A stretch of DNA of 64,000 nt from an uncultured Collinsella sp. GTDB taxonomy: Bacteria > Actinomycetota > Coriobacteriia > Coriobacteriales > Coriobacteriaceae. Every line of letters begins with the position of its first letter. The first letter of the stretch is position 1. A program made the translations under genes and the position numbers. Under the pieces are notes generated by a model. That model saw only the letters and a program-made list of their open reading frames with translations, searched no databases and had not been told where the DNA came from. Of this stretch, positions 39,565-47,718 are shown piece after piece. The DNA lies in assembly GCA_900554645.1 (NCBI GenBank), contig USIE01000002.1:51143-115142 (forward strand). Reading direction: 5' to 3'.

Positions 39565-39595
39565 GCCACCACCAGCTACCAGTAAGCCACCACCA
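39554..39595. repeat. 21-base perfect tandem duplication across a stop codon
   Basis: The unit starting GCTACCAGTAAGCCACCACC occupies 39554-39574 and again 39575-39595. The first unit contains the TAA of the permease gene, so the duplication adds a second stop in the same frame and does not alter the protein. Confidence 0.9.
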
Positions 39596-39597
39596 AC

Positions 39598-39665
39598 AAG
39601 TTGCGGTGAATTAGGGACTGAATATGCTATCTAGCAGCAAAAACAGACACTATTTCACCGCAACT
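39598..39665. repeat. Long inverted repeat, type A copy 2
   Basis: Arms AAGTTGCGGTGAATTAGGG (39598-39616) and its near reverse complement (39648-39665) differ at three positions. The arm shares AGTTGCGGTGAA and TAGGGACTG with the copy at 23367-23433, but the loop (AATATGCTATCTAGCAGCAA..) differs. It sits exactly at the left edge of the cobalamin island, adjoining the IS21 remnant. Confidence 0.75.
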
Positions 39666-39666
39666 T

Positions 39667-39770
39667 ATTGAAGGGCTGTTTGCGCCAGTTCTGGGCGTCG
39701 TCCTCGAGCTATTGATGGATGACGGGCTTGTACGGGTCGAGCTTGCTCGGGACGCTCCTCCTCGCGGGCG
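39667..39770 (-). pseudogene. IS21-type transposase (IstA) remnant
   Basis: On the minus strand, 39753 downwards reads VPSKLDPYKPVIHQ, an in-frame TAG, then LEDDAQNWRKQ. This matches the IstA segment (S)KLDPYK..I..LLEDD....RKQR found just before the integrase core. Only about 30 codons remain, and a stop interrupts them. It marks the left boundary of the GC-rich cobalamin island. Confidence 0.6.
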
Positions 39771-39775
39771 GGAGG

Positions 39776-39806
39776 GCGCGCTAGGCGCGGCAAGCGCCTA
39801 GCGCGC
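39776..39806 (-). terminator. 13-bp hairpin overlapping the cbiJ stop
   Basis: GCGCGCTAGGCGC (39776-39788) and GCGCCTAGCGCGC (39794-39806) form a perfect 13-bp stem with loop GGCAA. The cbiJ TAG is inside the stem. No T-run follows on the minus strand, so it may end the cobalamin operon weakly or protect its 3' end. Confidence 0.5.
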
Positions 39807-40571
39807 GAACTCCCGTAAGAGCGCGTCTTCCACTTCCCGAAGCGAAAGGGCCCCGCTTCCCTCGGCGGGAAGGGTGACCACGATGCAGCGCGCTCCCACG
39901 TCGCGCGCGGCGGCGAGCTTCTCGGCCGTGCCGCCTACGGTTCCCGAGTCCTTAGTCACAAGCCACTGGGCGCCCACCTGCCGAAGCATCGCCTCGTTGA
40001 GCTCGCGGGTGAAGGGCCCCTGCATGCCGATGACGTGCGACGGCGAAAACCCCGCGTCGATGCACTTCGTTATAGCACCGGGAAGCGGGAGCACACGCAC
40101 GAAGAAGCGCTCCGCGAAATCGGCGACGCGCGTGTAGGGAGCAAGCTCCTTGCTTCCCGTCGTGAGAAGCGCGCGACCCGGGTTCTCGGAGAGAAAGCGC
40201 GCCGCGCAGGCGATCGACGCGACCGACACGACGCCTTTGGGCAGCGCCTCGGCCGGGCGCGCAAGGCGCAGGCATCGTGCACCCACGGCGAACGAAGCGG
40301 CCCGGATGTTGCCGCTTGCAAGCGTAGCGAAGGGGTGCGTGGCGTCGACGACGATGCGCGCGCCGGAAAGCTCGCGCTCCATGTCGGCTTCGTCGAGCCT
40401 GCCCGCATGCACCTCGATGCCCGGAAGCTCGCCCAAAAGCTCGCCTCCGTACTCGGTTGCCGCGTAGGCACGGGCGGGGATGCCCACCCCGCTCGCCCAT
40501 TCGCACAGAAGGCGGCCCTCGGTGGTGCCGGCGAAGATGCGCAGCGCCGGCGCGGATGCGGGGGCCGTCAC
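39798..40571 (-). CDS. cbiJ: Cobalt-precorrin-6A reductase
   Basis: Reduces cobalt-precorrin-6A to 6B with a nicotinamide cofactor. The 257 residues show the family N-terminus RIFAGTTEGRLLCEWA, VVDATHPFATLASGNIRAA, LLTTGSKELAPYT, FVRVLPLPGAITKCIDAGF, IGMQGPFTRELNEAML and VTKDSGTVGGTAEKLAAA. The GTG start at 40571 overlaps the cbiC stop (GTGA). It is the last gene of the 17-gene minus-strand operon. Confidence 0.93.
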   Translation of the reverse strand: MTAPASAPALRIFAGTTEGRLLCEWASGVGIPARAYAATEYGGELLGELPGIEVHAGRLDEADMERELSGARIVVDATHPFATLASGNIRAASFAVGARCLRLARPAEALPKGVVSVASIACAARFLSENPGRALLTTGSKELAPYTRVADFAERFFVRVLPLPGAITKCIDAGFSPSHVIGMQGPFTRELNEAMLRQVGAQWLVTKDSGTVGGTAEKLAAARDVGARCIVVTLPAEGSGALSLREVEDALLREFAR

Positions 40572-41209
40572 TTCGGGCCACCTGTGCGCGTGATCTGGTA
40601 GAGCAGCGCGTTCATAATGGCGGCCGCCACGGTCGAACCGCCCTTGCGACCCCTCGCGACGATGGCCGGCACGCGTCGCGCGAGTAGCTCCTCTTTCGCC
40701 TCGACCACGTTCACAAACCCGACCGGCACCCCAACGACGAGCGCGGGCGCGATCTTCCCCGCGTCCATGAGCTCAGCGAGGCGCAGAAGTGCTGTGGGAG
40801 CGTTGCCAACGGCCACGATGAGCGGACCCTCGATGCCGCAAGCTTTGTCCATGCTCGCAACGGCGCGAGTCGTGCCCGCGGCGCGCGCCGTTGCGGCGAC
40901 ATCAGGGTCGGCCATGTAGCACACGCCCTTGCAGCCGAGCTTCGCGAGCGCGGGCTTGCTTATGCCTGCGAGCGCCATGTTCGTGTCGGTGAGCACCGTG
41001 GCCCCTGCGCGCAGCGCGTCGAGCGCACAGTGCGCGGCATCATGGGTGAACACAAGGGAATCGGCGTACGAGAAGTCGGCAGTGGTGTGAATGACGCGCT
41101 TCACGACGGGTTCTTCGAGCGGCGGGAACGTGCGGCCGCCGAGCTCTTCGGTGATGATCTCGAAGCTGCGCCGCTCGATGTCGCCGGGTGCCATCTCCTT
41201 GGAATCCAT
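40568..41209 (-). CDS. cbiC: Cobalt-precorrin-8 methylmutase
   Basis: Moves the C11 methyl to C12, giving cobyrinic acid. In the 213-residue protein, RVIHTTADFSYADSLVF contains the catalytic histidine, followed by VLTDTNMALAGI, ALLRLAELMDAGKIAPALVVGVPVGFVNVVEAKEEL and ARGRKGGSTVAAAIMNAL. The ATG at 41209 immediately precedes, without overlap, the stop of cobO at 41210. Confidence 0.95.
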   Translation of the reverse strand: MDSKEMAPGDIERRSFEIITEELGGRTFPPLEEPVVKRVIHTTADFSYADSLVFTHDAAHCALDALRAGATVLTDTNMALAGISKPALAKLGCKGVCYMADPDVAATARAAGTTRAVASMDKACGIEGPLIVAVGNAPTALLRLAELMDAGKIAPALVVGVPVGFVNVVEAKEELLARRVPAIVARGRKGGSTVAAAIMNALLYQITRTGGPK

Positions 41210-41725
41210 CTAGTACTCCACTCCTTCCCTTGCACATATCCCCTGAGAGTAGGGGTGTTTCTCGCACCGCATCTCGGTTATGTAGTCGGCCTTCTCCACG
41301 ATCTTGCGGGAAGGCGCGCGCCCGGTGAGCGCTACTTCGACGCCGCGCGCGGACATATCGAGCGCGCGGTCCACGAGCGCCTCGTCGACAAGCCCCTTCG
41401 AAAGCGCATCGAGCGCCTCGTCGAGCACAAGCAGCCCCTCCTGAGCGCCCTCGAGCTCGGCGAGCGCGGAAGCGAGGTTCCCATCGTGCAGCTCGCACGT
41501 CGCGGCAAGTTCTTCCGACGTCATCGACCAGGTAAACTTGTCCGACACCTTCCCCGCGAACACGGGCACGCCGAAATGCTCGGCGAGCAGGCGCGCCTCC
41601 CCACTTTCGCCGTCTTTCAGGAACTGCACGACGACGACGCGGCGGCCTGCGGCGAGCATGCGAAGGGCGAGGCCCATCGCCGCCGTGGTCTTGCCTTTGC
41701 CGTCGCCATGATACACGTGGATCAT
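41210..41725 (-). CDS. cobO: Cob(I)yrinic acid a,c-diamide adenosyltransferase (CobA/CobO type)
   Basis: Transfers the 5'-deoxyadenosyl group of ATP to Co(I) corrinoids. 171 residues: P-loop YHGDGKGKTTAAMGLALR, VVVVQFLKDGESGEA, LLVLDEALDAL and the C-terminal VEVALTGRAPSRKIVEKADYITEM..KHPYSQGICAREGVEY. The ATG overlaps the cbiP stop (ATGA). Confidence 0.95.
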   Translation of the reverse strand: MIHVYHGDGKGKTTAAMGLALRMLAAGRRVVVVQFLKDGESGEARLLAEHFGVPVFAGKVSDKFTWSMTSEELAATCELHDGNLASALAELEGAQEGLLVLDEALDALSKGLVDEALVDRALDMSARGVEVALTGRAPSRKIVEKADYITEMRCEKHPYSQGICAREGVEY

Positions 41726-43221
41726 ACGCCCTCCTCGATTATGCGGTAGACATACTCCATGTCGAGCGCCCCGCGCACGACATCGGCCAGGCGGTCGAAC
41801 TCGCGCGCACGGTGATCGGCCGCGGATGCTGCGCCCGCAGCACCAACGACGCTCTCGGGCAGGCCGCGCATGCGCGCGAGCGAGCGCGCGAGGGCGAGCG
41901 CCACTCCCGGTTCGTCGAACAGGCCGTGGAGATAGGTTCCGAACACGTTTCCGCAGGCCGCGCCTTCTGGTTTGCCGTCAATCGTGCCTGCAGGGGCGCA
42001 GGAGACGGTCGTTTCGCCGTCGTGAATCTCGTACCCGCGCGCCGTCATGCCGTTCCACACCGAGAACGCGCCTTGGGCGCCCGTGATGCGCAGCTCCGAC
42101 TGGGCAAGGCGCTTTTCCTCCTTGAACACCGTACTTGCAGGGATGAGCCCGAGCCCGCGCGCGGTGCCAGCACCTTCCCTGCCGTGCGGGTCGGAAAGCT
42201 CGTCTCCCAAAAGCTGGTAGCCTCCGCATATGCCGAGTACCGGCGTGCCCGCGCCCGAAAGCGCGCGTACACAGGCTCCGATGCCGCTAGCCGCAAGCCA
42301 GCGCGCGTCGTCGAGCGTGGTCTTCGAGCCTGGGAGCACCACCAGGTCGGGTCTGCCCAGATCGGTCGTCGAGGAAACGTAGCGCACCCCCACGCCGGGC
42401 ACGCGCGAAAGCGGGTCGAAGTCGGTGAAGTTCGACAGATGCGGAAGGCGCACGACGGCGACGTCGATGACGCCGCGCGCCTCGCGGGCAGATAGGCGCG
42501 GCGAAAGCGAGTCCTCGTCGTCCAGGTCGAGCGTAAGATACGGCACGACCCCCACGACGGGAACCCCGCACATCTTCTCGAGCGGGGCCAAACCCGGGCG
42601 CAGGATTTCCACATCGCCGCGGAACTTGTTCACCACAAGCCCCCGCAAAAGCGCGCGATCCTCGGGTGCAAAGAGCGCGACCGTGCCGTAGAGCTGGGCA
42701 AACACCCCGCCTGGGTCGATGTCGCCCGCGAGCAGCACGGGGGAGGACACGGCGCGCGCGAGCCCCATGTTGACGATGTCGTTTTTGGCAAGGTTGATTT
42801 CGACGGGGCTGCCGGCGCCCTCGATGACGATGACGTCGTTTTCCTCCGCGAGCGAATCGAACGCCTCCAAAATCTGCGGCATGAGCGCCTTCTTTCGCGC
42901 GAAGTAGTCCCTCGCAGCGAAGGCTCCCTGCGCCTTGCCGGCCACGATGAGCTGGCTTCGGTGGTCGCTTTCGGGCTTGAGCAGGATGGGGTTCATGCGC
43001 GCGTCGGGCGCGATGCCGCACGCCTCGGCCTGCATGATCTGGGCGCGCCCCATCTCGAGCCCATCGGCCGTGACACCGCTGTTGAGCGCCATGTTCTGGC
43101 TCTTGAAGGGAGCCACGCGCAGGCCGTCCTGCGAAAGCACACGGCACAGCCCCGCCGCAAGCAGGCTCTTCCCCGCGTTCGACATGGTGCCCTGGATCAT
43201 GATGGGCTTCGCCCTACCCAC
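41722..43221 (-). CDS. cbiP: Cobyric acid synthase
   Basis: Amidates four side chains of adenosylcobyrinic a,c-diamide using glutamine and ATP. The N-terminal synthetase domain has IQGTMSNAGKSLLAAGLCRVL, APFKSQNMALNSGVT and VIEGAGSPVEINL. The C-terminal class I glutamine amidotransferase domain has the nucleophile in VLGICGGYQLLG and the partner histidine in GTYLHGLFDEPG. The GTG at 43221 has AAGGAGGT 8 bases upstream; the longer frame (to 43368) would lie in cobD. 499 residues, normal. Confidence 0.95.
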   Translation of the reverse strand: MGRAKPIMIQGTMSNAGKSLLAAGLCRVLSQDGLRVAPFKSQNMALNSGVTADGLEMGRAQIMQAEACGIAPDARMNPILLKPESDHRSQLIVAGKAQGAFAARDYFARKKALMPQILEAFDSLAEENDVIVIEGAGSPVEINLAKNDIVNMGLARAVSSPVLLAGDIDPGGVFAQLYGTVALFAPEDRALLRGLVVNKFRGDVEILRPGLAPLEKMCGVPVVGVVPYLTLDLDDEDSLSPRLSAREARGVIDVAVVRLPHLSNFTDFDPLSRVPGVGVRYVSSTTDLGRPDLVVLPGSKTTLDDARWLAASGIGACVRALSGAGTPVLGICGGYQLLGDELSDPHGREGAGTARGLGLIPASTVFKEEKRLAQSELRITGAQGAFSVWNGMTARGYEIHDGETTVSCAPAGTIDGKPEGAACGNVFGTYLHGLFDEPGVALALARSLARMRGLPESVVGAAGAASAADHRAREFDRLADVVRGALDMEYVYRIIEEGV

Positions 43222-44437
43222 GGGTATCGACCTCCTTCGCCGAGCCTCGGCCATCCGCGCCCGCCATAGCGCCGCTGCAAGAAGCGCCGCCCCGTTCGTC
43301 GGGTTCGCCTTCGCCCGATGCGCCTTCCGCCCGAAGCGCGCGGCTGAACGCCATCGCAAGCCGGGCATTCTCTTTGCGCGTGCGCACCGCGACGCGGCAC
43401 CAGAAACGGGACAGTACCGAAAACGAGTCGCACGTGCGGACCAAAACCCCCTGTTTATACAGGCGCTCGGGGATGTCTTTCGCCGGCGTGCGGACTAAAA
43501 GGAAGTTCGCATCCGACGGCACGACGGAAAGCCCGAGCGAGGAGAGCTCGTGGGAAAGCCACGCTCGCTCGCCCGCCAATACATCGCGCGTGCGCGAGAC
43601 GTATTCGACGTCTTCCAGGGCGGCGATGCCCGCGGCCTCGGCGACCGAGGAGACGGGCCACGCCTGCCCAGCCCGGCGAATCCCATCGATGAGTTGGGCG
43701 TTTCCGCTGATCAGATATCCCAACCGCAACCCCGCCATTCCGTAGAGCTTGGTGAACGCGGAGAGCACGGCCACATGGCGCGAACACGCGGCGCGTGCGG
43801 CCACGCTCCTTTCGCGGGCGTCGGGCGCAAATCCGAGGAAGCACTCGTCCACGACGAGCAGCGCGCCCACCTGCTCGCAGCGGCAAGCCGCGGCATCGAT
43901 TACGCGGGGGTCGACGAGGCGCCCCGTCGGGTTGTTCGGATTGCAGAGGTACGCCACGTCTCCCGGCCCCTCGATCGCGCGGGCGAAGGAGGCAGGCACG
44001 TCGAAGTCGTCCGCTTCGGAGAGCGGGAACTCCTGCACGCATGCGCCGTAGTAAGATGCCGCCTCCGCATATTCAGAGAACGTCGGCGCGCACACGACGA
44101 TGCGTTTCGGGCGCACCGCCGCAGCGAGCCGCCAGATGATATCGGACGCGCCCGCGCCGCAGACGATAGTATCTTCGGGAATGCCCTGGGCGCGCGCTAG
44201 GGCGCGAACGAGGGCGAGGCTTTCCCTATCGGGGTAGGCGTCGATTCGAGAAAGCGACTTGCAAGCTGCGGCGACGGCGCGCGGCGAGGGGCCTGCCGGA
44301 TTCACGTTCACCGAGAAGTCGATGAGATCGGAGGCGCCCCCTTCGCAACCGATGCCGAGCGATTGCGCGCTGCCCCCATGCGTACGGGCGCGCAGGATTC
44401 CCCCGGCAGCCCGGAGCGCGGCGTGGTCTTCCCTCAT
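43214..44437 (-). CDS. cobD: L-threonine-O-3-phosphate decarboxylase
   Basis: A PLP enzyme that makes (R)-1-amino-2-propanol O-2-phosphate, the linker of the nucleotide loop. It is of the aminotransferase I/II fold: DFSVNVNPAGPSP, VCGAGASDIIWRLAAAV, YLCNPNNPTGR, LLVVDECFLGF and the PLP lysine in LSAFTKLYGMAGLRLGYL. The ATG at 44437 overlaps the cbiB stop as ATGA. The C-terminus runs about 35 residues past the family core as a Gly/Ser/Glu-rich tail that overlaps the cbiP start region. Confidence 0.92.
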   Translation of the reverse strand: MREDHAALRAAGGILRARTHGGSAQSLGIGCEGGASDLIDFSVNVNPAGPSPRAVAAACKSLSRIDAYPDRESLALVRALARAQGIPEDTIVCGAGASDIIWRLAAAVRPKRIVVCAPTFSEYAEAASYYGACVQEFPLSEADDFDVPASFARAIEGPGDVAYLCNPNNPTGRLVDPRVIDAAACRCEQVGALLVVDECFLGFAPDARERSVAARAACSRHVAVLSAFTKLYGMAGLRLGYLISGNAQLIDGIRRAGQAWPVSSVAEAAGIAALEDVEYVSRTRDVLAGERAWLSHELSSLGLSVVPSDANFLLVRTPAKDIPERLYKQGVLVRTCDSFSVLSRFWCRVAVRTRKENARLAMAFSRALRAEGASGEGEPDERGGASCSGAMAGADGRGSAKEVDTRG

Positions 44438-45408
44438 GCCATCGCCCCCACGGCGAGCACGACCGCCGCGCGCGCGGCGCCGAAGACGACGAGCGCGCAT
44501 ACGGACGCGGCGAGCATGAGCCTTGTCGCCCGGGCGATGTCGCCCCACTCGATTTCACGGGACGCGTCGCCTATCGTCGGTTTCTCAACGAGCTTGCCGA
44601 AATACACCGCGGGTCCTGCCAGGCGCAGCCCAAGCGCGCCCGCGCACGTTGACTCGGTCTGCGCCGCGTTCGGGCTCGCATGGCGACGCCTGTCACGGCG
44701 CCAGATGCGCGCCGCCCCGCGAGCATCGAGCCCGACGATCGGGCACACGGCGATCATGAGCAGGGCCGATAAGCGCGAGGGAATCCAGTTCACCGCATCG
44801 TCGAGGCGCGCCGAGGCGCAGCCGAAGTCGATGTACCGCTCGTTTTTGTAGCCCACCATGCTGTCGAGCGTGTTCACCGCCTTGTACGCCATGCCCAAGG
44901 GCGCACCCCCGATCATAAGGTAGAAAAGCGGTGCGATGACGCCGTCGCTCGCGTTCTCTGCCACCGTTTCCACGGCGGCGCGCGCGACGCCGTGCTCGTC
45001 GAGAACAGACGTGTCGCGTCCCACGATGAGCCCGACGGCTTCGCGCGCCACGACAAGGCCGCCCTTCGAGAACGCGCGGGCCACGGCCAGGCTCTGGCGG
45101 CGCAGCTCGCATGCCGCGAGAATCTGATAGCTCGCCCATGCCTCGGCCACGAAGCGCAAGCCGGAGTGAACCATGCCGCAAAGATGCAGGATTCCCCAGG
45201 TCAAAAGTCCACACGCAAGCGGAAGCGCCACGGCGAGCACAAGCCCTGCGGCGCGCGTGCCCGCGGACGTTTGCGGGAATGCGCGCCGCAGGCGGCCTTC
45301 GGCCCACATGATCGCGCGCCCCATGGCGACGACGGGATGGGGAAGCCAGCGCGGGTCGCCGAAGGCAAGGTCGGCCGCGAACCCGGCGGCGACGGCAAGA
45401 ATCGTCAT
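44434..45408 (-). CDS. cbiB: Adenosylcobinamide-phosphate synthase
   Basis: An integral membrane protein that attaches aminopropanol phosphate to adenosylcobyric acid. The start is ILAVAAGFAADLAFGDPRWLPHPVVAMGRAI, with the family's GDPxxLPHPV motif. Others are SDGVIAPLFYLMIGGAPLGMAYKAVNTLDSMVGYKNERY and ..DDAVNWIPSRLSALL. Several hydrophobic helices. The start at 45408 shares one base with the stop of the fused cobU-cobC gene. 324 residues, normal. Confidence 0.94.
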   Translation of the reverse strand: MTILAVAAGFAADLAFGDPRWLPHPVVAMGRAIMWAEGRLRRAFPQTSAGTRAAGLVLAVALPLACGLLTWGILHLCGMVHSGLRFVAEAWASYQILAACELRRQSLAVARAFSKGGLVVAREAVGLIVGRDTSVLDEHGVARAAVETVAENASDGVIAPLFYLMIGGAPLGMAYKAVNTLDSMVGYKNERYIDFGCASARLDDAVNWIPSRLSALLMIAVCPIVGLDARGAARIWRRDRRRHASPNAAQTESTCAGALGLRLAGPAVYFGKLVEKPTIGDASREIEWGDIARATRLMLAASVCALVVFGAARAAVVLAVGAMA

Positions 45409-46409
45409 CACCGGGCATCGCCCCCCGAAGCGGGGCGAACGTCGCGAAGGCAGCGCCCATCCCAGGTGGCGGCCCATGCGCCGCCCGGCTCGGTATGCAC
45501 GTCGAAGTATCCCATTTTCGGGACAGCCAGCTCGGAGAGCAGCGCTTTCACGGTACCCGCGTGAACGACGAAGACGGCGCGCCCACTCCCCTGGGCGCGC
45601 TCCGATTCGCACGCCTCCCGAAACGCCGCGACGACGCGGCGGGTGAAATCGCTCTTGCCCTCGCCATGCGGGCAGCGCGTCTCGCACCAGGAGTCTACCC
45701 AGGCGCGGTAGCGCGCATCCTCTTTAAGCTCGGCGGCGCTTCGCCCCTCGAAGTCGCCGAAATCCATCTCGCGCAGACCGGGGCACGCCATAAGCTCCGC
45801 GTTCGGGAAGAGAATGCGTGCCGTCTGGTCGGTGCGGGCCATGCCGCTCGTGATAACACGGAACACGTCACGATCGCACGCGAGGTCGCGCAAAGCGCGC
45901 TCGCCCGCGCTCGAAAGGGGCTCGTCGGTGCCCGCCCCGCTGTAGCGATGGTCTTCCGTGCCCGCCGTGGCACCATGGCGCACGAAGATGACTTCCAAAG
46001 GCGCGCCCGCGCCCAGCGTCCCTCGAGGCGCATCGGCAAGGTTTCCTTTGATGACCTGGGGAATCCCGCACGTCATACGCACGACGACGTCGGCGCGCGC
46101 AGCGAGCGCGCATCCCAGGCGCCCCGCGCGCTCGCGCCATTGGGCGTCTTCCGCATGCATAGGGACGACCCCCGAGCCGACCAAGGACAGAATCACTGCG
46201 TCGAAGCCAATCAGCCGCTCGAGCGCCCGGTCAACGTCGAGCGCGCGTACAAGCTCCTCAGCACGGTACGCGACGCGGCCGGCAAAAACCGCGGGCACGC
46301 CGCCCTCCGCAAGCTGCGCCGCGTCGACGAAATCGTCCGCCGCGAACCCGAGCCTTTCGCGCACGAAGGCCCTCTTCCCCGAATGCGCGCCGCCTACCAC
46401 GAGCATCAT
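45408..46409 (-). CDS. Fusion: degenerate CobU-like domain with CobC-like histidine phosphatase
   Basis: 333 residues. The N-terminal ~150 residues resemble CobU: P-loop VVGGAHSGKRAFV, and later ADVVVRMTCGIPQVIKGN like the CobU end. They lack the central ATxxxDxEM..RIxxHRxxR block that carries the guanylylated histidine. The C-terminal ~180 residues are a phosphoglycerate-mutase-type phosphatase: FVRHGATAGTEDHRYSG (catalytic RHG), PLSSAGERALRDL, MDFGDFEGRSAAEL and VVHAGTVKALL. This part probably acts as alpha-ribazole phosphatase (CobC). The N-terminal part may be a relic or a GTP-binding accessory. ATGA overlap with cobS. Confidence 0.85.
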   Translation of the reverse strand: MMLVVGGAHSGKRAFVRERLGFAADDFVDAAQLAEGGVPAVFAGRVAYRAEELVRALDVDRALERLIGFDAVILSLVGSGVVPMHAEDAQWRERAGRLGCALAARADVVVRMTCGIPQVIKGNLADAPRGTLGAGAPLEVIFVRHGATAGTEDHRYSGAGTDEPLSSAGERALRDLACDRDVFRVITSGMARTDQTARILFPNAELMACPGLREMDFGDFEGRSAAELKEDARYRAWVDSWCETRCPHGEGKSDFTRRVVAAFREACESERAQGSGRAVFVVHAGTVKALLSELAVPKMGYFDVHTEPGGAWAATWDGRCLRDVRPASGGDAR

Positions 46410-47173
46410 AGGAGCATGCCCCCCGCCACCAGCATGGCAAGCATCGCGAGCTCGGCCCATTGCAGAAACCATCCGGCCAAATCCCCCGTCACCCCGCCGA
46501 AGCGGGACAGGGCAACATGGCGGTACCACGCGAGCGCCAAAAGCCCCGCCACCGCCATAAGGGCGCCGACGGCCTGAGCGCACGCGACCATCCCTGCAGC
46601 CGAAGCCACAGCGAAAGCGCAAAGCGGCACGACGATCGCCGCGCGCTTCTTCGCAGGCGAGAGTCCCGCGGCCATGCCGTCCGCCCGCGCGGCAGGCCAG
46701 CATTCAACGGCGAGTCCCGAAAGCGCGCGGGAGAACACGAGCGAGCACAGAAGCGCGAGGAACGCCCCCGCCGTAAGCGGCAGCGCGGTGAACAGGGAAA
46801 ACTGCAGAATAAGGTACACAACAACACCGATGACCCCGAAGGCGCCCGCCCGCGGATCGTGCATGATCTCGAGCTTTCGCTCGCGCGGGGCCCAACTTGC
46901 AAGCGCATCGGAGGTGTCGCAGAGCCCGTCTAGGTGGATGCCTCCCGTCACCGCCACAGGCAGCGCCGCGAGCACGGCCGCGACGATGGTCGCGGGCACG
47001 CCGAGCAGGTTCGCCACGTGCCCCCACGCCGTCATGAGGAAGCCTTCCGCAAGGCCCACCAGGGGAAACGCGGCAAGTGCATGGGTTGACCCGAAATCGG
47101 TCCAGGCCGATTTCGGGACGGGGATGCGCGAGAACGTTCCGAACGCCGCGCCGATTGCCTCTGCTATCTTCAC
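46406..47173 (-). CDS. cobS: Adenosylcobinamide-GDP ribazoletransferase (cobalamin synthase)
   Basis: A membrane enzyme joining adenosylcobinamide-GDP and alpha-ribazole. The family motif GGIHLDGLCDTSDALAS is preceded by FSRIPVPK and FPLVGLAEG; multiple hydrophobic helices fill the rest (LALLCSLVFSRALSGLAVE, IVVPLCAFAVASAAGMVA). The GTG at 47173 overlaps the cobU stop as GTGA, with GAAGG upstream. 255 residues, normal. Confidence 0.94.
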   Translation of the reverse strand: MKIAEAIGAAFGTFSRIPVPKSAWTDFGSTHALAAFPLVGLAEGFLMTAWGHVANLLGVPATIVAAVLAALPVAVTGGIHLDGLCDTSDALASWAPRERKLEIMHDPRAGAFGVIGVVVYLILQFSLFTALPLTAGAFLALLCSLVFSRALSGLAVECWPAARADGMAAGLSPAKKRAAIVVPLCAFAVASAAGMVACAQAVGALMAVAGLLALAWYRHVALSRFGGVTGDLAGWFLQWAELAMLAMLVAGGMLL

Positions 47174-47718
47174 CTTGTAGGTCCTTCGCCTTTCATCCAC
47201 ACGGGAATCCCGCATACCACTTCGACTGCATGGTCGGCCAGCGCCGCCACGCCCGCGTTCACGCGCGCGAGCGCGCGCCTCCATGCCTCGGTCCCTTCAT
47301 CGTAGCGCATCCCATCGGCGAACACGTCGACGGTGACCACCACCGTATACGCAGCGGCCTGAGCGAGCCGTTCGATGCCTCCGAGTACCTCGCACGCCGC
47401 AGCGTCAGGGTCACGCGGGGACAAGCCGCCTTCCGCGAAGAGCTCGTTCGCAACCAGGTTGCCCACGTCCTCCAAAAGAAGTGTGCAGCCGCGCGGAAGC
47501 CCGGGCGCTGCGGCGCCCACGTCACGCGAGCACTCGAGGGTGGAAAACCCTTTGCCTTCGCGCAGCGCACGATGGCGCGCGATGCGGCGGGCGCCCTCTT
47601 CCCCGAAGGGCTCCATCGTTGCCAGGTACACGCGAGGGCCGTCGTGCCCGAGGCACAGGGACTCGGCGTAGGCGCTCTTGCCGCTCGCGGCGGCGCCGAT
47701 GACGAGCGTCACCGTCAT
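47170..47718 (-). CDS. cobU: Adenosylcobinamide kinase / guanylyltransferase
   Basis: Phosphorylates adenosylcobinamide and transfers GMP to it. Complete in 182 residues: P-loop LVIGAAASGKSAYAE, VYLATMEPFGEEGARRIARHRALR with the nucleotide-accepting His, TLLLEDVGNLVANELF and the end VEVVCGIPVWMKGEGPTR. The ATG overlaps the cobT stop as ATGA. A second, degenerate CobU-like domain is fused to CobC two genes downstream. Confidence 0.95.
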   Translation of the reverse strand: MTVTLVIGAAASGKSAYAESLCLGHDGPRVYLATMEPFGEEGARRIARHRALREGKGFSTLECSRDVGAAAPGLPRGCTLLLEDVGNLVANELFAEGGLSPRDPDAAACEVLGGIERLAQAAAYTVVVTVDVFADGMRYDEGTEAWRRALARVNAGVAALADHAVEVVCGIPVWMKGEGPTR

